From QANA01 sp963665505 (lineage in GTDB: Bacteria; Bacillota; Clostridia; Christensenellales; Christensenellaceae): 64,000 nucleotides of DNA. Of the stretch, positions 1 through 9,900 are shown one piece after another. The DNA lies in contig OY762275.1 in NCBI GenBank assembly GCA_963665505.1, positions 930,001-994,000 of the forward strand. The letters are read 5' to 3'. Below the pieces are notes generated by a model. That model made no database searches and was not told where the DNA came from. It was given only the letters and a program-made list of their open reading frames with translations. The first letter of the stretch is position 1. Every line of letters starts with the position of its first letter. The position numbers and the translations under genes are program-made.

Positions 1-47
1 CCTACGACGACTACGAGATCTATATCAACACGGCGCTGCATTATTAG
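1..47 (+). CDS. 3' end of an unidentified gene
   Basis: Reading frame 3 is open from the window edge and ends at TAG (45-47), giving a C-terminal tail YDDYEIYINTALHY. A hairpin-T terminator lies about 55 bases downstream, which supports this being the end of a real gene. Too little is present to name the product. Confidence 0.5.
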   Translation, partial: YDDYEIYINTALHY

Positions 48-101
48 GCGGTACGGCCGTGCCCGGCGAAAACCGGGCGCAGGAAGCTATAACCTTTTAG
101 A

Positions 102-135
102 AGTGCTCCATTGTAACCAATGGAGCGCTTTTTTA
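102..135 (+). terminator. Rho-independent terminator
   Basis: GCTCCATTG pairs with CAATGGAGC around a TAAC loop and is followed by a run of seven T. It probably ends the partial gene at the left edge. Confidence 0.8.
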
Positions 136-235
136 TACCCTGGCCGGGCGAAGGAGCGGCGGTGCCGGACGGATTTTTGTGCCCCCAAGCCGCGTTCTCT
201 GCTATAATAGGGACAGGCGGGGGGAGGTGCTGCGG

Positions 236-871
236 ATGGGGAACTGGGCGGGACATTTCAGGACGGTGTGCCGGCATAAATTCTATGTGATGCGGGCCTG
301 TTTCAAATGCGGGCTGTATGGGCAGGGCCTGCTGCATGATATGAGTAAATTCGGGCGCATAGAGTTTGGGAGCAGCGCGCGCTATTTCCAGGGGACCAGT
401 TCGCCCATCAATGCGGAAAAGATCGCGCGGGGATATTCGCCGGCCTGGCAGCACCACAAGGGGAAGAACAGGCACCACTGGGAGTATTGGACGGATTTTT
501 ACAACCGGAAGCTGATCGTCCTCCGCATGCCGCCCAAGTATCTGATGGAGATGGTCTGCGATTGGGTGGGGGCCGGCAAAGCCTACAACAAGGGGCATTG
601 GACGATCGATACCTTTAGGGAATGGTATGCCGCCCACCGGCAAAAAATGGTGCTGCATCCGCACACGCTGGCGTACATCGAAGATCTGGTGGCAAACGCC
701 AAAGACGAGCGGGATCTGTTCAAAAACTGGCTGGTAAAGGAAAAAATAGAGAAGAGCTACGCCGCGCTGCCTTTCTGCATCCCGCGGTACAGGCTGGTGC
801 CGGCGGAAGAGACGCCGGATAAGAGCCGGGGCGGGGGAGAGCGGGCCCGGGACGATGCGCAGGGAAAGTAG
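236..871 (+). CDS. DUF5662 family protein
   Basis: A 211-residue cytoplasmic protein without signal peptide or membrane segment. The pattern RHKFYVMRACFKCGLYGQG, then LLHDMSKFGRIEF, HHKGKNRHHWEYW and MICDWVGAGKAYN-like residues matches DUF5662, a small family rich in conserved His, Asp and Trp that resembles a metal-binding helical fold; its biochemical role is not known to me. The ATG at 236 is chosen because GGGGGGAGG lies just upstream; an upstream ATG at 179 has no ribosome site. The last 25 residues are charged and low in complexity. It stands alone between two terminators. Confidence 0.75.
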   Translation: MGNWAGHFRTVCRHKFYVMRACFKCGLYGQGLLHDMSKFGRIEFGSSARYFQGTSSPINAEKIARGYSPAWQHHKGKNRHHWEYWTDFYNRKLIVLRMPPKYLMEMVCDWVGAGKAYNKGHWTIDTFREWYAAHRQKMVLHPHTLAYIEDLVANAKDERDLFKNWLVKEKIEKSYAALPFCIPRYRLVPAEETPDKSRGGGERARDDAQGK

Positions 872-884
872 AAGCAACTGAAAA

Positions 885-918
885 AAGCACGCCGGACACC
901 GACCGGGTGCTTTTTTTG
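885..918 (+). terminator. Rho-independent terminator
   Basis: A GCAC...CCGG / CCGG...GTGC hairpin is followed by seven T, ending the DUF5662 gene. Confidence 0.7.
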
Positions 919-1107
919 TGCCCGGGGGAGGATGGGGGAAAGGCCATCCGGAGAGAAAATCTTACGGGGAAACCACCTGCTCCGCGTATCTTTACGGCAG
1001 GCTGAAAATGGCAGTGAAACGGGATTCTGCGGGTTTCTCCCGGGGACGGACAGTTTAAAAAAAGTAAAAATCGTTAAGAAATAATTAAAAAAATGTAAAA
1101 CTTGGTC

Positions 1108-1136
1108 TTGACTTCCCCTGGAGGAGGGAGTACCAT
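1108..1136 (+). promoter_or_regulatory. Putative sigmaA promoter with internal dyad
   Basis: TTGACT (1108-1113), 17 bases, TACCAT (1131-1136). The spacer carries an imperfect CCCC..GGAGG dyad of the kind MerR-type activators use, though the spacing is not elongated. The 905-1331 interval has no gene; it holds this promoter and the palindrome at 1211. Confidence 0.4.
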
Positions 1137-1210
1137 TTTGGTAAGAAGAGGAAAAACGCTATGTTTTTACCCTGGTAAAGACCGGGGCCTCTCCCAATGG
1201 CATACGACCA

Positions 1211-1225
1211 TGTAAATGGTTTACA
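1211..1225 (+). promoter_or_regulatory. Perfect operator-like palindrome
   Basis: TGTAAA-TGG-TTTACA is a perfect inverted repeat with a 3-base centre, about 107 bases before the permease start and downstream of the candidate promoter. It has the form of a repressor operator; the regulator is unknown. Confidence 0.4.
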
Positions 1226-1331
1226 ACCGTCTATTTCATCTACTATGAACACAGTTTTTCTCATACGTATATTCTGCGGAGATTTTTGAACAGATTTGAT
1301 TTCTGGATTTCTCAGGGTAGGAGGGACTCAC

Positions 1332-4169
1332 ATGTTGCGGCAAGTCATCTCGTTATGTAAAAACCGTAAAAAAAGAGCGGCCGGCATGATCTTTTTGCTG
1401 GCTTTTGTTTTTTTTATGGTGGGCAGCATCCCGGCCTTGTTCACGCAGAGGGACCATATCCGGTTCCAGGAAGAGGCGGATGTAAGCGGGATTTTTGACG
1501 GCATCTTTTTTGCGCTTTCCGCAGAACAGGAAGAGGAACTTTCTAAGGACAACGGGATCAGGAGCGTCGGGTTCCTCTCGCGGTATGGGGAATATGCGGT
1601 CTTGGGGACGCGCATAAGCGTGCAGATAGGGAGCATGGATGCCACTGCCCTCGAACTGGGGCGCATCGAAGCGACCGAAGGGCATTTGCCCGAGGCGGCG
1701 GGAGAGATCGCGCTGGAAGAAACGTGGCGCGGCCGCTTGCCCAAAGGGACGGAGGTCGGATCGACGCTATATATCCAGACAAAAAGCGGGGAAAAAACGT
1801 ACACGCTCTGCGGATTCATAGAGGCGTACAGGGACGAATGGGGGAGCCTGACCAACCCGTTAATCGATGCGCTTCCTTCCGCACTGGTATGGGAAGAGAG
1901 TGCGCCGGGCGAAGTATTACAGACGGACGCGGCCGTTTATTTTTCGCGTTTGCAGGAAACGGTCAATATGTCCTCGCAACTGAACCGGCTTGCCGGCGAG
2001 CTGGACCTGGAAAGCGAGAACGTCTATTTCAATGAGCTGCTCTATGACGATATAACGGTGCGGTCGAATTATTCTATTTTCCAGCTCGTGTTCCTTTTTG
2101 CCATAGTGTCCGGTGCGGCCGCAGCCGTCTATGCAGCCCTGTCTTCGTATCTGCGCAGCTGGGGGGAGACCATGCGGCAATGGTATCGGGACGGCGTAAC
2201 GAAAAAAGGCACGCTGCGGGCGGCATTGGCAAGCATATCGCTGTTGTCTGTGGCCGCTCTTCCGCCGTACATCGCCCTGCATTTGCTTTTCTCGGTGGTG
2301 ACGGCAAAAGTCCTCGGGGTGAGCATCCCGACCATAAGAACGTTCTGGGCGGTGGGGCTTACGCTGGCGGGTGTGCTTGTCCTCACGGTTTTGCTCCACA
2401 AACGCAAGATCGAGCCGCTCTATGAACCGCCTGCCCCCGCGAAAGGAAAAGAAAGTGAGAGCGGGGACGACGGGTATTTTGCCTTCGCGGCCAAACGGGC
2501 AAAACGGGGCTGGAAGCGCCTCTGGGGCGTCTATATTGCCATAGCTGTTGCCCTGGGGCTATTGCTCTGTGTGCACGCAGACATCAATGACCGGCTGGGC
2601 ACCAACTTTTACGGCGGCGATTATTCTCTGGAAGCGACGGTGGAAGACCTCTCTAAAAAAGAGAAACAGAGGATTGGCGATTTTCTGCTGACCGAGGAGA
2701 AGGTCGGGCTCTCGACCGGAGAAGTGGGAGAACTCCTTGCCCTGCCGGGGATCGAAAGCGCCAAACTGGAGTATATGGGCAGGTCGCCGAGCCTGATCCT
2801 GGGGAACGACAAGGACAGCGCGTACGCGCAGGCACTGTATGCACAGGACATACATGTGTATCCGGCGGATATCGTATCGGCCATCCCCGAAGACACCTGG
2901 GCCGTCAGTATGGACGCAGGCGTGTTTGAAATCCTCATATTGGATAAAAATCAGATAGCGGAGTTTTATGCGGAGTACCCCGACCTCGCAGCAAATGATC
3001 TCCGATTGAGCGGGGCGGTCGTATTCTGTCAGCCGGTGCAGGACGAACTGGGGCAGACCGTGTGCAACGACCTTTTCCAGCGGAACAAAGATATCAAGTT
3101 TGGCTGGCTGGAGGCGAGCGGCAATTATGAAGCGACGCTGAGTGACCCTTCTCTGATAGAATATAGGGAAGATGGGTTCATCATTACGCACGTCTTTACG
3201 GAGCTGGACATGGCGGATCTGGTCTGGCCGGTGGACACGGCGAAAGTCCTGGTCGTGATTTCGGAAGAGACGGCCAGAAGCAGTACATTGTGCAGCTTGG
3301 CCAACTATCTGCACATCAACCTGGAAGAGGGCGCTACGCAGGAAGAATATTATGCGATCCGGCTGAAACTGGAGGAAATGACCGACGAGGCTTTTGGTGT
3401 GCAACTGAAAGTTTCCAAAGAGACCCGGACGTACGACGCGGACGAAACAAAGACCGTACGGCTGGTACAGGGTTTTGTGGGCGTGAGCCTTTGCGTATGC
3501 ATGCTGTATGCGTTCTTTAGCATAGTATATGACTCTTTTGCGCAGGACCGCGCGCGCTTTCGTGTCTTACGGGCAAAGGACTGCGGCAAAGGGACGTTTT
3601 TCATCATAGTCTTGCAGGAATTCCTGCTGTACTGGGTGGAATTGATCAGTATCTGTTATGCGGGAGTTTTTTGCCTGCAAGGCATCTATTTCCGCCAGGT
3701 CCTCTACGAATATCTGACCTTCTGGAACGAGCTGCCGTACCTGTTCCGCACGGTGAATGGGGAGATGGGGACCTTTGCGGCGGCCACGTTTATACTTTTC
3801 CTGTTTGCCGCGAAACTGTTCACGCAGGTGCTATGGGAAGAAAGCGATCCCTTTTTTGAACCGGCTATGAAGCGAAAAAAGGCGGAGGATGCCGCTGCAC
3901 CGGCAGCTTTGGCGGAAGCGGAAAAGGCGGAGGATGCCGCCGCACCGGCAGCTTTGGCGGAGGCGGAAAAGACGGAGGATACCGCCGCACCGGCAGTTTT
4001 GGCGGAAGCGGAAAAGGCGGAGGATGCCGCCGCACCGGCAGCTTTGGCGGAGGCGGAAAAGACGGAGGATACCGCCGCACCGGCAGCTTTGGCGGAGGCG
4101 GAAAAGGCGGAGGATGCCGCCGCACCGGCAGCCTTGGAACCCGGGGAAGCAATATCAGGGGGCAACTGA
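1332..4169 (+). CDS. FtsX/MacB-type ABC transporter permease with repetitive tail
   Basis: A 945-residue membrane protein. One N-terminal membrane helix (about 17-37) is followed by a large extracellular region. A helix cluster around 245-380 comes next, then a further helix near 410, a second long extracellular domain (about 435-710), three more helices (about 715-835), and a cytoplasmic tail. This layout fits FtsX-like permeases that work with a MacB-type ATPase in export or cell-envelope signalling, but no ATPase gene is adjacent. The start at 1332 is preceded by GGAGGG at 7 bases; an in-frame ATG at 1296 lacks such a site. The last 90 residues are Ala/Glu-rich 15-residue repeats. Confidence 0.75.
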   Translation: MLRQVISLCKNRKKRAAGMIFLLAFVFFMVGSIPALFTQRDHIRFQEEADVSGIFDGIFFALSAEQEEELSKDNGIRSVGFLSRYGEYAVLGTRISVQIGSMDATALELGRIEATEGHLPEAAGEIALEETWRGRLPKGTEVGSTLYIQTKSGEKTYTLCGFIEAYRDEWGSLTNPLIDALPSALVWEESAPGEVLQTDAAVYFSRLQETVNMSSQLNRLAGELDLESENVYFNELLYDDITVRSNYSIFQLVFLFAIVSGAAAAVYAALSSYLRSWGETMRQWYRDGVTKKGTLRAALASISLLSVAALPPYIALHLLFSVVTAKVLGVSIPTIRTFWAVGLTLAGVLVLTVLLHKRKIEPLYEPPAPAKGKESESGDDGYFAFAAKRAKRGWKRLWGVYIAIAVALGLLLCVHADINDRLGTNFYGGDYSLEATVEDLSKKEKQRIGDFLLTEEKVGLSTGEVGELLALPGIESAKLEYMGRSPSLILGNDKDSAYAQALYAQDIHVYPADIVSAIPEDTWAVSMDAGVFEILILDKNQIAEFYAEYPDLAANDLRLSGAVVFCQPVQDELGQTVCNDLFQRNKDIKFGWLEASGNYEATLSDPSLIEYREDGFIITHVFTELDMADLVWPVDTAKVLVVISEETARSSTLCSLANYLHINLEEGATQEEYYAIRLKLEEMTDEAFGVQLKVSKETRTYDADETKTVRLVQGFVGVSLCVCMLYAFFSIVYDSFAQDRARFRVLRAKDCGKGTFFIIVLQEFLLYWVELISICYAGVFCLQGIYFRQVLYEYLTFWNELPYLFRTVNGEMGTFAAATFILFLFAAKLFTQVLWEESDPFFEPAMKRKKAEDAAAPAALAEAEKAEDAAAPAALAEAEKTEDTAAPAVLAEAEKAEDAAAPAALAEAEKTEDTAAPAALAEAEKAEDAAAPAALEPGEAISGGN
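3882..4137 (+). repeat. 45-bp in-frame tandem repeat (5 full units plus a partial sixth)
   Basis: Units start at 3882, 3927, 3972, 4017, 4062 and 4107. Each full unit encodes a 15-residue block of the type EDAAAPAALAEAEK plus A or T. Units alternate between an A-type (EDAAAP) and a T-type (EDTAAP) from unit 2 on, so a 90-bp higher-order duplication is likely. Length is a multiple of three, so copy-number change keeps frame. Confidence 0.95.
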
Positions 4170-4389
4170 GAAACGGGCTGGCAGAGCGAGAAACGGCGGG
4201 AGGACGTAGGGGCGGAACCAGTAAGGAAAAAGCGCGGAATCCAGTATTGCGAAGTAGCATCCCGATGGGGCAAGGCCAGTAGATATAAAGGTTGACAGTA
4301 TTTGCCTATACCATCAAAACAAGTAATGCCAAACGTATCTTTACGCAATTAGTAAAACAGTTTCATATGTTGTAAAGGAGGCTCTCTTC

Positions 4390-5331
4390 ATGTTAGAAAC
4401 CGATATAGATAAGATAGAGTGTATAGAGTGCCACGGAATAATTGTAAGACAGGCTATGAATGGGGTTTTAGGTGGGCCGAAGGCCATTACATTTTCTCTT
4501 GAACTTAATAATATCGAATATACAGTTGAAATAAATCAATTGGGTATAAGAACAATAAAGATTTTTTCGAGTAATATAGCTATGATGCGCTCATTTTGGC
4601 ATATCTTTAGTTTACTCGACATGCTTTTGATGATTTTTGAAGGGGAGTTTATTCCAATAGAAAAAGCTGCGACATTAGATATTTTGGGAAACGAAGAGCA
4701 CATAGATATCCTGTCACAGTATGTTAAACAGCGTCGTGTCGGATTTTTTGCCTCGGCAGATTTTACAAGAGGAAGCCACAGTACGTTTATTGATTTCAGT
4801 AATGTCCTAACTGCCGAAATGATGATTAAGTGGTCTGAATTGCGAAAAGAACTTGATATTCTTCATCCTATGGTGATGTATAGCATGGCAGATACCGGAT
4901 TACCACCTGCTTGCAAATGTGCAACTATAATTGAATCTTTTAAAGTATTAGCAGAACTTATTCATCAGCGGAATACTTCCTTTAGCCTCCCTTCGGGACT
5001 TGGGAAACGCATTTCCAAAATTATCGAATGGTATGGCGGCGATATTTTCCCTGCTGAAATTAAAGTAAATAAAGACGAATTTGTTAAAATCCTTGTAAAT
5101 AGCCGTAATAGAATGGCACACATTAAAAGCGAGCAGGAGCGTAGCTATTTGGATGGCCTAGAATCTGTACTATATTCTGTGAAACTTTCCTATCTGTATC
5201 GAAGAATATTACTTGAACTTCTCGGGGTGGATTATCTTTTATACAAAGACAAGATAATTACCTCTGTTACAAGTTGGGATGACCGGAATGGCATCCAAAA
5301 GAACTTTGCAGACTTAAAACTCCAAGGCTAA
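4390..5331 (+). CDS. HEPN-domain protein, ApeA-like (possible defence RNase)
   Basis: A 313-residue AT-rich gene in a GC-rich setting. The C-terminal third holds NSRNRMAHIKSE, an R-x4-H motif typical of HEPN ribonucleases, set in predicted long helices (about 200-290). The N-terminal half is a beta-rich region resembling the N-terminal domain of ApeA-type proteins by general pattern only. The start follows a perfect AAGGAGG at 8 bases. It stands alone, immediately left of the island's outer repeat. ApeA is an abortive-infection HEPN protein against phage; that link here is inference. Base composition and solitary placement point to transfer. Confidence 0.55.
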   Translation: MLETDIDKIECIECHGIIVRQAMNGVLGGPKAITFSLELNNIEYTVEINQLGIRTIKIFSSNIAMMRSFWHIFSLLDMLLMIFEGEFIPIEKAATLDILGNEEHIDILSQYVKQRRVGFFASADFTRGSHSTFIDFSNVLTAEMMIKWSELRKELDILHPMVMYSMADTGLPPACKCATIIESFKVLAELIHQRNTSFSLPSGLGKRISKIIEWYGGDIFPAEIKVNKDEFVKILVNSRNRMAHIKSEQERSYLDGLESVLYSVKLSYLYRRILLELLGVDYLLYKDKIITSVTSWDDRNGIQKNFADLKLQG

Positions 5332-5335
5332 TAAA

Positions 5336-5380
5336 AAGCAAGACCATACGAAAAATTTGATTCTTCGGTATGGTCTTTAC
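5336..5380 (+). terminator. Probable terminator
   Basis: AGACCATAC pairs with GTATGGTCT across an 18-base loop; the following tract is only moderately T-rich. It may act in both directions. Confidence 0.45.
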
Positions 5381-5464
5381 TTGTTTACCCTTCTGAGAAG
5401 TATCGATTAAAGATTTATTTGTTTTTGCAAACCTCTAGCTTTACACTTTATTAGACGGGATGTT

Positions 5465-5527
5465 TTTTGGTGCCGAAGACCGGGATCGAACCGGTACGGG
5501 GGTTTAAGCCCCGCAGGATTTTAAGTC
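5465..5527 (-). repeat. Displaced tRNA-Leu 3' fragment, outer attachment repeat of the island
   Basis: These 63 bases are identical to 21949-22011. They comprise the CCA end, T-arm, variable arm and anticodon region of the tRNA-Leu(TAA) gene at the other side of the island. After 5527 the two copies diverge (TTT versus CTG). This is the displaced chromosomal 3' end left by a tRNA-targeting integrase. Confidence 0.95.
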
Positions 5528-5673
5528 TTTCTAAACGTTATTTATATCATTATATATTACCTGATAATCCCGGTTAATAACACAGTTTTTTTCGGTATTA
5601 AGGCAAAAATACACGCAAAATGCATAAAATATAAATTACACGAGTTTTTCAGTTGCTGCACATTTTTTGTTGG

Positions 5674-5695
5674 TTTGTTAGAAAATTTGTTAGAA
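5674..5695 (+). repeat. Paired direct repeat TTTGTTAGAA (possible integrase arm sites)
   Basis: TTTGTTAGAA occurs at 5674-5683 and 5686-5695. A similar pair, TTTTTTAGAA twice, sits just inside the other island end (21920-21940). Short paired repeats inside both ends suit arm-type integrase sites, though both tracts are AT-rich and chance is possible. Confidence 0.35.
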
Positions 5696-5730
5696 CAACA
5701 GTCTATCATTAACACATTATAAAAACGGAT

Positions 5731-5766
5731 AAAAAAAGCCCAACTACAGCAAGTGTAGTCAGGCTT
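5731..5766 (-). terminator. Terminator on the minus strand
   Basis: AGCC-n2-ACTACA pairs with TGTAGT-n2-GGCT around GCAAG. On the minus strand it ends in seven T. No intact minus-strand gene precedes it, so it may be left from a lost gene. Confidence 0.6.
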
Positions 5767-5824
5767 ATTATATATAAATTATTATTGCCAAATATGATAT
5801 AACTAACTTAAAGAGGTGTTTATA

Positions 5825-6283
5825 TTGTTTTGGCAAACGTTTTGGCAAATAATAAAAGAAATGTTACCCGCCCTCAATGTTCTTTTAGGAGTTTTTTCTG
5901 AGAAATGATGGAATTTATCTCAGTAAAAACGCAAAGAGGCGAAAGAAATAACACAAAAAAATTTTACGAATGTTATTTTCCCAATTTATCTATATATAGG
6001 TGGTTTTGGAAGGGCGTCTTTAGAAGAACCAGAATATCAAAGTGTACAGTACTACCAATGGGTATGTAACAAAGTTGGGGATATACTTCAAAAATACTCT
6101 TATGTTACCTCCGGAGAACTACTTGATAGTTATATATCTTTTGCAACAGAGGTTTATGATTGTATACACTCTTCTAGAGATAACACAAAAAATGCACAGT
6201 CCACATTTGACAGTTTTAGCAGTGTTGTAATATCTGAATACATATCTGCATGTAAAGAACTCAAAAAGAGCGTTCGTACATAA
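5825..6283 (+). pseudogene. Decayed small membrane-anchored protein gene
   Basis: One frame starts at TTG 5825 behind AAGAGGTG and reads LFWQTFWQIIKEMLPAL, a short membrane-type segment. It is broken by TGA (5906-5908) and TAA (5924-5926), then continues as a plausible soluble domain through ...YQWVCNKVGDILQKYSYV... to TAA at 6281-6283. The matching frame on both sides of the two stops and the perfect terminator 14 bases downstream indicate a former single gene of about 150 codons. I do not recognise the family. Confidence 0.5.
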
Positions 6284-6296
6284 TTTCAATATTCTA

Positions 6297-6326
6297 AAGC
6301 CTTCTCGAAATTGAGAAGGCTTTTTT
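6297..6326 (+). terminator. Rho-independent terminator
   Basis: GCCTTCTC and GAGAAGGC pair perfectly around GAAATT and are followed by six T. Confidence 0.85.
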
Positions 6327-6337
6327 ATTCTATAAAA

Positions 6338-6512
6338 CTATTTTTCTTGAGTAACAGTTTCAGCCAATTTTCCAGTACCGATCAAAGCAGAAGCAGATGC
6401 GTTTTCTGCCAAATATTTTTTCATCTTTGTTACGGCAGCTTCAATTAAATTATCAATAGCTTTTTTGTAGAAAAGAATTTTGCAATGCAAAAGGTATTTT
6501 TTTTAGAAATTT
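6338..6512 (-). pseudogene. C-terminal remnant of an unidentified protein
   Basis: On the minus strand an open frame without a start reads ...FYKKAIDNLIEAAVTKMKK... and ...ENASASALIGTGKLAETV... to TAG at 6338-6340. The composition is protein-like and helical, but it is cut at its 5' side by a stop and no function can be given. The rest of 6513-6971 holds no gene, only the promoter elements listed. Confidence 0.35.
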
Positions 6513-6693
6513 TTAATTAAAGTCAATGATGCTACAACTATAGGAACTCACTTCACTGTCGATTGATTTTTTTATCATGGCAAGCATCCCTATTGACGAA
6601 GTTTTTGGAGATTAGGTAGCTTTCCAACAATATGCGCTTCTTTCTCTTCAATTCAGTCTTTAAACAAATTTTGATTTTCTAAAACCATGTCTA

Positions 6694-6706
6694 TTTTGTC
6701 GAAAAA
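6694..6706 (+). promoter_or_regulatory. Possible Spo0A box
   Basis: TTTTGTCGAAAAA contains TGTCGAA, the consensus 0A box. It lies 22 bases before the -35 of the candidate promoter of the RHS toxin gene, which would tie toxin production to the stationary-phase/sporulation regulator. A 7-base match is weak evidence. Confidence 0.35.
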
Positions 6707-6727
6707 CGTCTATCTTTAGCGAAAGTA

Positions 6728-6756
6728 TTGCACTCAAAATATAAAAAAATTACAAT
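6728..6756 (+). promoter_or_regulatory. Putative sigmaA promoter of the RHS toxin gene
   Basis: TTGCAC (6728-6733), 17 bases, TACAAT (6751-6756). It leaves a leader of about 210 bases before the toxin gene at 6972. Confidence 0.55.
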
Positions 6757-6971
6757 TTAAATGTTACTTTTTTAAGAATTTTATACTAAAGATAAGAAAC
6801 GAAAGGAGTTGATTTATTAGAGGGATTTTTCGCGTGTGTGGTTGTAAGTTGAATTTTCTATTATTACTTTTTTTCTAAAGGAAATTTTAGAAGAGGTCAT
6901 AAAACCCAGTTATTTTTAATTGATGGACATGTTTTATTTAAATTAACTTATACGAGGAAAGGGAAAAAGTA

Positions 6972-9900
6972 ATGAAATCGTCTATATTTAAAAAATTGAT
7001 AAGTACGGTGTTAATTTTCTGCTTTGTTTTTGAAATGAATTATACGCAAATCAGAACTGTATTTGCTGTAAGCAATGCAGATAACGATTCTAATGTGAGC
7101 GATGTGAATGAACCGGATACGGATCAAGAGGCTCTCTATGTTTCAACAGATAATGAAGGATATACTGAACTTACGGACAAACGTGAGGAAAGTACAAAAT
7201 ATTTCTTATTGGATAGCGGAAGATACGAGGCTGTCAAGTACGGTGTACCTGTCCATTATTTAGAGGGCGACGAATATGTAGATATTGATAACAGGCTTTC
7301 ATTGGAAACTGATGAAAACGGTTTGAAATATTACACGAACAATGCAAACGATTTTAAAGCTTCTTTCTCAGCAGTACTCAGCGATGCATGGGCGGCGGGT
7401 ATAAGCAAAGAGGGCTACGAAATGAAGTGGGCGCTGGAAGGAACCACAGAAGATATCAGTGCCGAAGAATCCACCTATTTGACAGAGGATAGTTGGAATC
7501 AATTAAACGAAGGAGAACAAAGGCGCAATCTACCTAATATCTCGTCCCAGGTTGTTTATTCAGGTGTTTTTCCAGCAACCGAGCTGAACTACCAGTTGAT
7601 TGGGAATGTACTGAAAGAAAACATAAAAATATACGGCTATAGCGGAGAAAATAAAATTCAACAGAAAATAAGCTTAAAAAACCTGGAGCTTATCCAAAAA
7701 GAAGATGGGACCATTGTAGCGATTGATCCAAATGATAAAGAAAAAGAAATATTCTATCTGCTTTCCCCATATGCGGTTGACAGCGGAGTTGAAATTGACT
7801 ATAACGATTCTATCAAAGTTACGCTGACAAACGTCAAGGACATTGAGGATGATGCGGCCAAAGCGCACCCTCTGATCGCAGACGCCACCAATACCTATAT
7901 ACTGACATATACTCTGGATCTTGAATGGTTGCAAACCGTAACCTATCCTATAACGATAGATCCTACTGTTACGACATCCATAGACGATTCCGATATAGCA
8001 GACACAAGAATCAACCAGAACTATCCCAATCAAAATTACTATAACAGCTATATTATGTGCACAGGGAGAGGCAGCTCAAGCGGGATCAACTATTCCCTGG
8101 TGGAATTCAGCAATATGCCGGTACTGAGTTCGGCGGAAATGGTGGTCTATTCCGGGCTCAGGCTAAAAAAGCCTTCGACTTCTTCGGCTGCGAGTAAAGT
8201 AGCCGTGCACGAGATTACAAGTTCCTGGAATGAAATGACTGTAACATGGAATACCAAGCCAACATTTGATAGCACGGTAGAAGATTATTGCAATGTTAAC
8301 ACTGCTGCGGGCGGTACTTACGAATGGAATATTACCCATATAGCGAAAAGATGGTATACCGGCGGAACCAATAACGGATTATTATTGAAAGGGACAACCG
8401 ATACAACCGCTTATAATGAATGGTATACAACCAGCGCAACTTTTGGCGAGGTTCCCTATGCCTATTTTGTCTATGTCAATTATTCCGGTCTGGAGAGTTA
8501 TTGGGATTATACAAGTGCAAGTATAGGTCGGGGCGGAACAGCCAGCGTCAACCTATACAACGGCAACCTTATTTATACGCATACGGACATTTCAAAGACC
8601 GGCAACCGTATGCCCGTTACTATCGCGCATGTGTTCAATAGCACTACAAAAGATGCAAATGATTCCAGTATGCTTTATGGAAACGGGTGGCGGACAAATT
8701 ACGACCAGCGGATAGCCTATGTGAATATTGGCGGTACAAATTATTATAAATATACCGACGGAGATGGGACTGAACACTATTTTGTTTATTATAATGACGA
8801 ATGGGTTTCTGAAGATGGACTGAATTTCGATTTAATCATTCATGCAAATGATATCACCATACAGGATAAAACAGAGGATAAGCTGGTCTTTTATTTACCG
8901 ACGAATCCTTCTAAACCTGGCTTTCTCAATTATATCGTCGATAGTAACGGCAATCAGCAAACGGTAGATTACGATGCCAACAATCGGATCCGCGGGATTA
9001 TTTATAACGGTGGAGAAGTACTTTTCCAGCGGGATGTGAACAATTATCTATATAAGATACGTGAAGAAGTTTCGAGTGGGACCTATAGGGAAACGACCTT
9101 CACATATAACAATTCTAAACTGGTAACGATCACTTATCCCGACGCCGAACAAACAAACTTTACGTATGATGCGAATGGGAATATTGATTATGTGACCGGT
9201 ATTGATGGTAAAAAAATCGATTTAAGTTATTTATCTTCTTCGCCTTACCGGGTCTCCTATATGGATGAGAGTACAGCAACCGAAGACGGTGGGGAAATCA
9301 GCTTTTCCTATGATTTTAATCTTACAAAACTCACAGATTCTGAAGGGCGGGAAGCAGAGTATCAATTTAATGATTACGGCAATACCGTCTGTGTTATTGC
9401 ACCGGATGGCAGTGCTGCCTACACACAATACGGGACAACTTCAACCGGCGGGGATATGAGCAAGATCACCTCGGCCTCGAATTCGCAGAAATTCGGGAAG
9501 AATTATCTGAGAAACAGTAATATGGAATCCGCATCGGATTGGCTGATAGGGAGCTATTTGGGGACAGGTACACACGGCTATAGCACAGACCAAAAGTATT
9601 TGGGGACAAGGTCTATTAAATTGACCAATACGGATGTATCTGATTATCAATGGACAGAGCAACGTTTTGATTTGGAAAAAGGGAAGACATACACGCTCTC
9701 CGGCTATATCAAAACAGAGAATGTTGCTTATGTGGGGGAAGGCGCGTTTCTGGATGTATTCTTTTATACTGGGGAGGGGCAACTTACCGGGACTTGGTCG
9801 CCGCAAGTTTATGGGACCAATGATTGGCAAAGGTATAGCCTTACATTTACCTTACCTGCCGATTCAACGACTACGAATTGCGGTGTCAACTGCAAATTGT

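Noticed and set aside
3889..4260. Arg/Pro-rich frames on both strands across the 45-bp repeat.
   Set aside because: They are out-of-frame readings of the permease tail repeats.
5465..5540. A second tRNA gene.
   Set aside because: Only the 3' 60 bases of tRNA-Leu are present; the 5' acceptor strand and D-arm are missing, so it is a displaced fragment.
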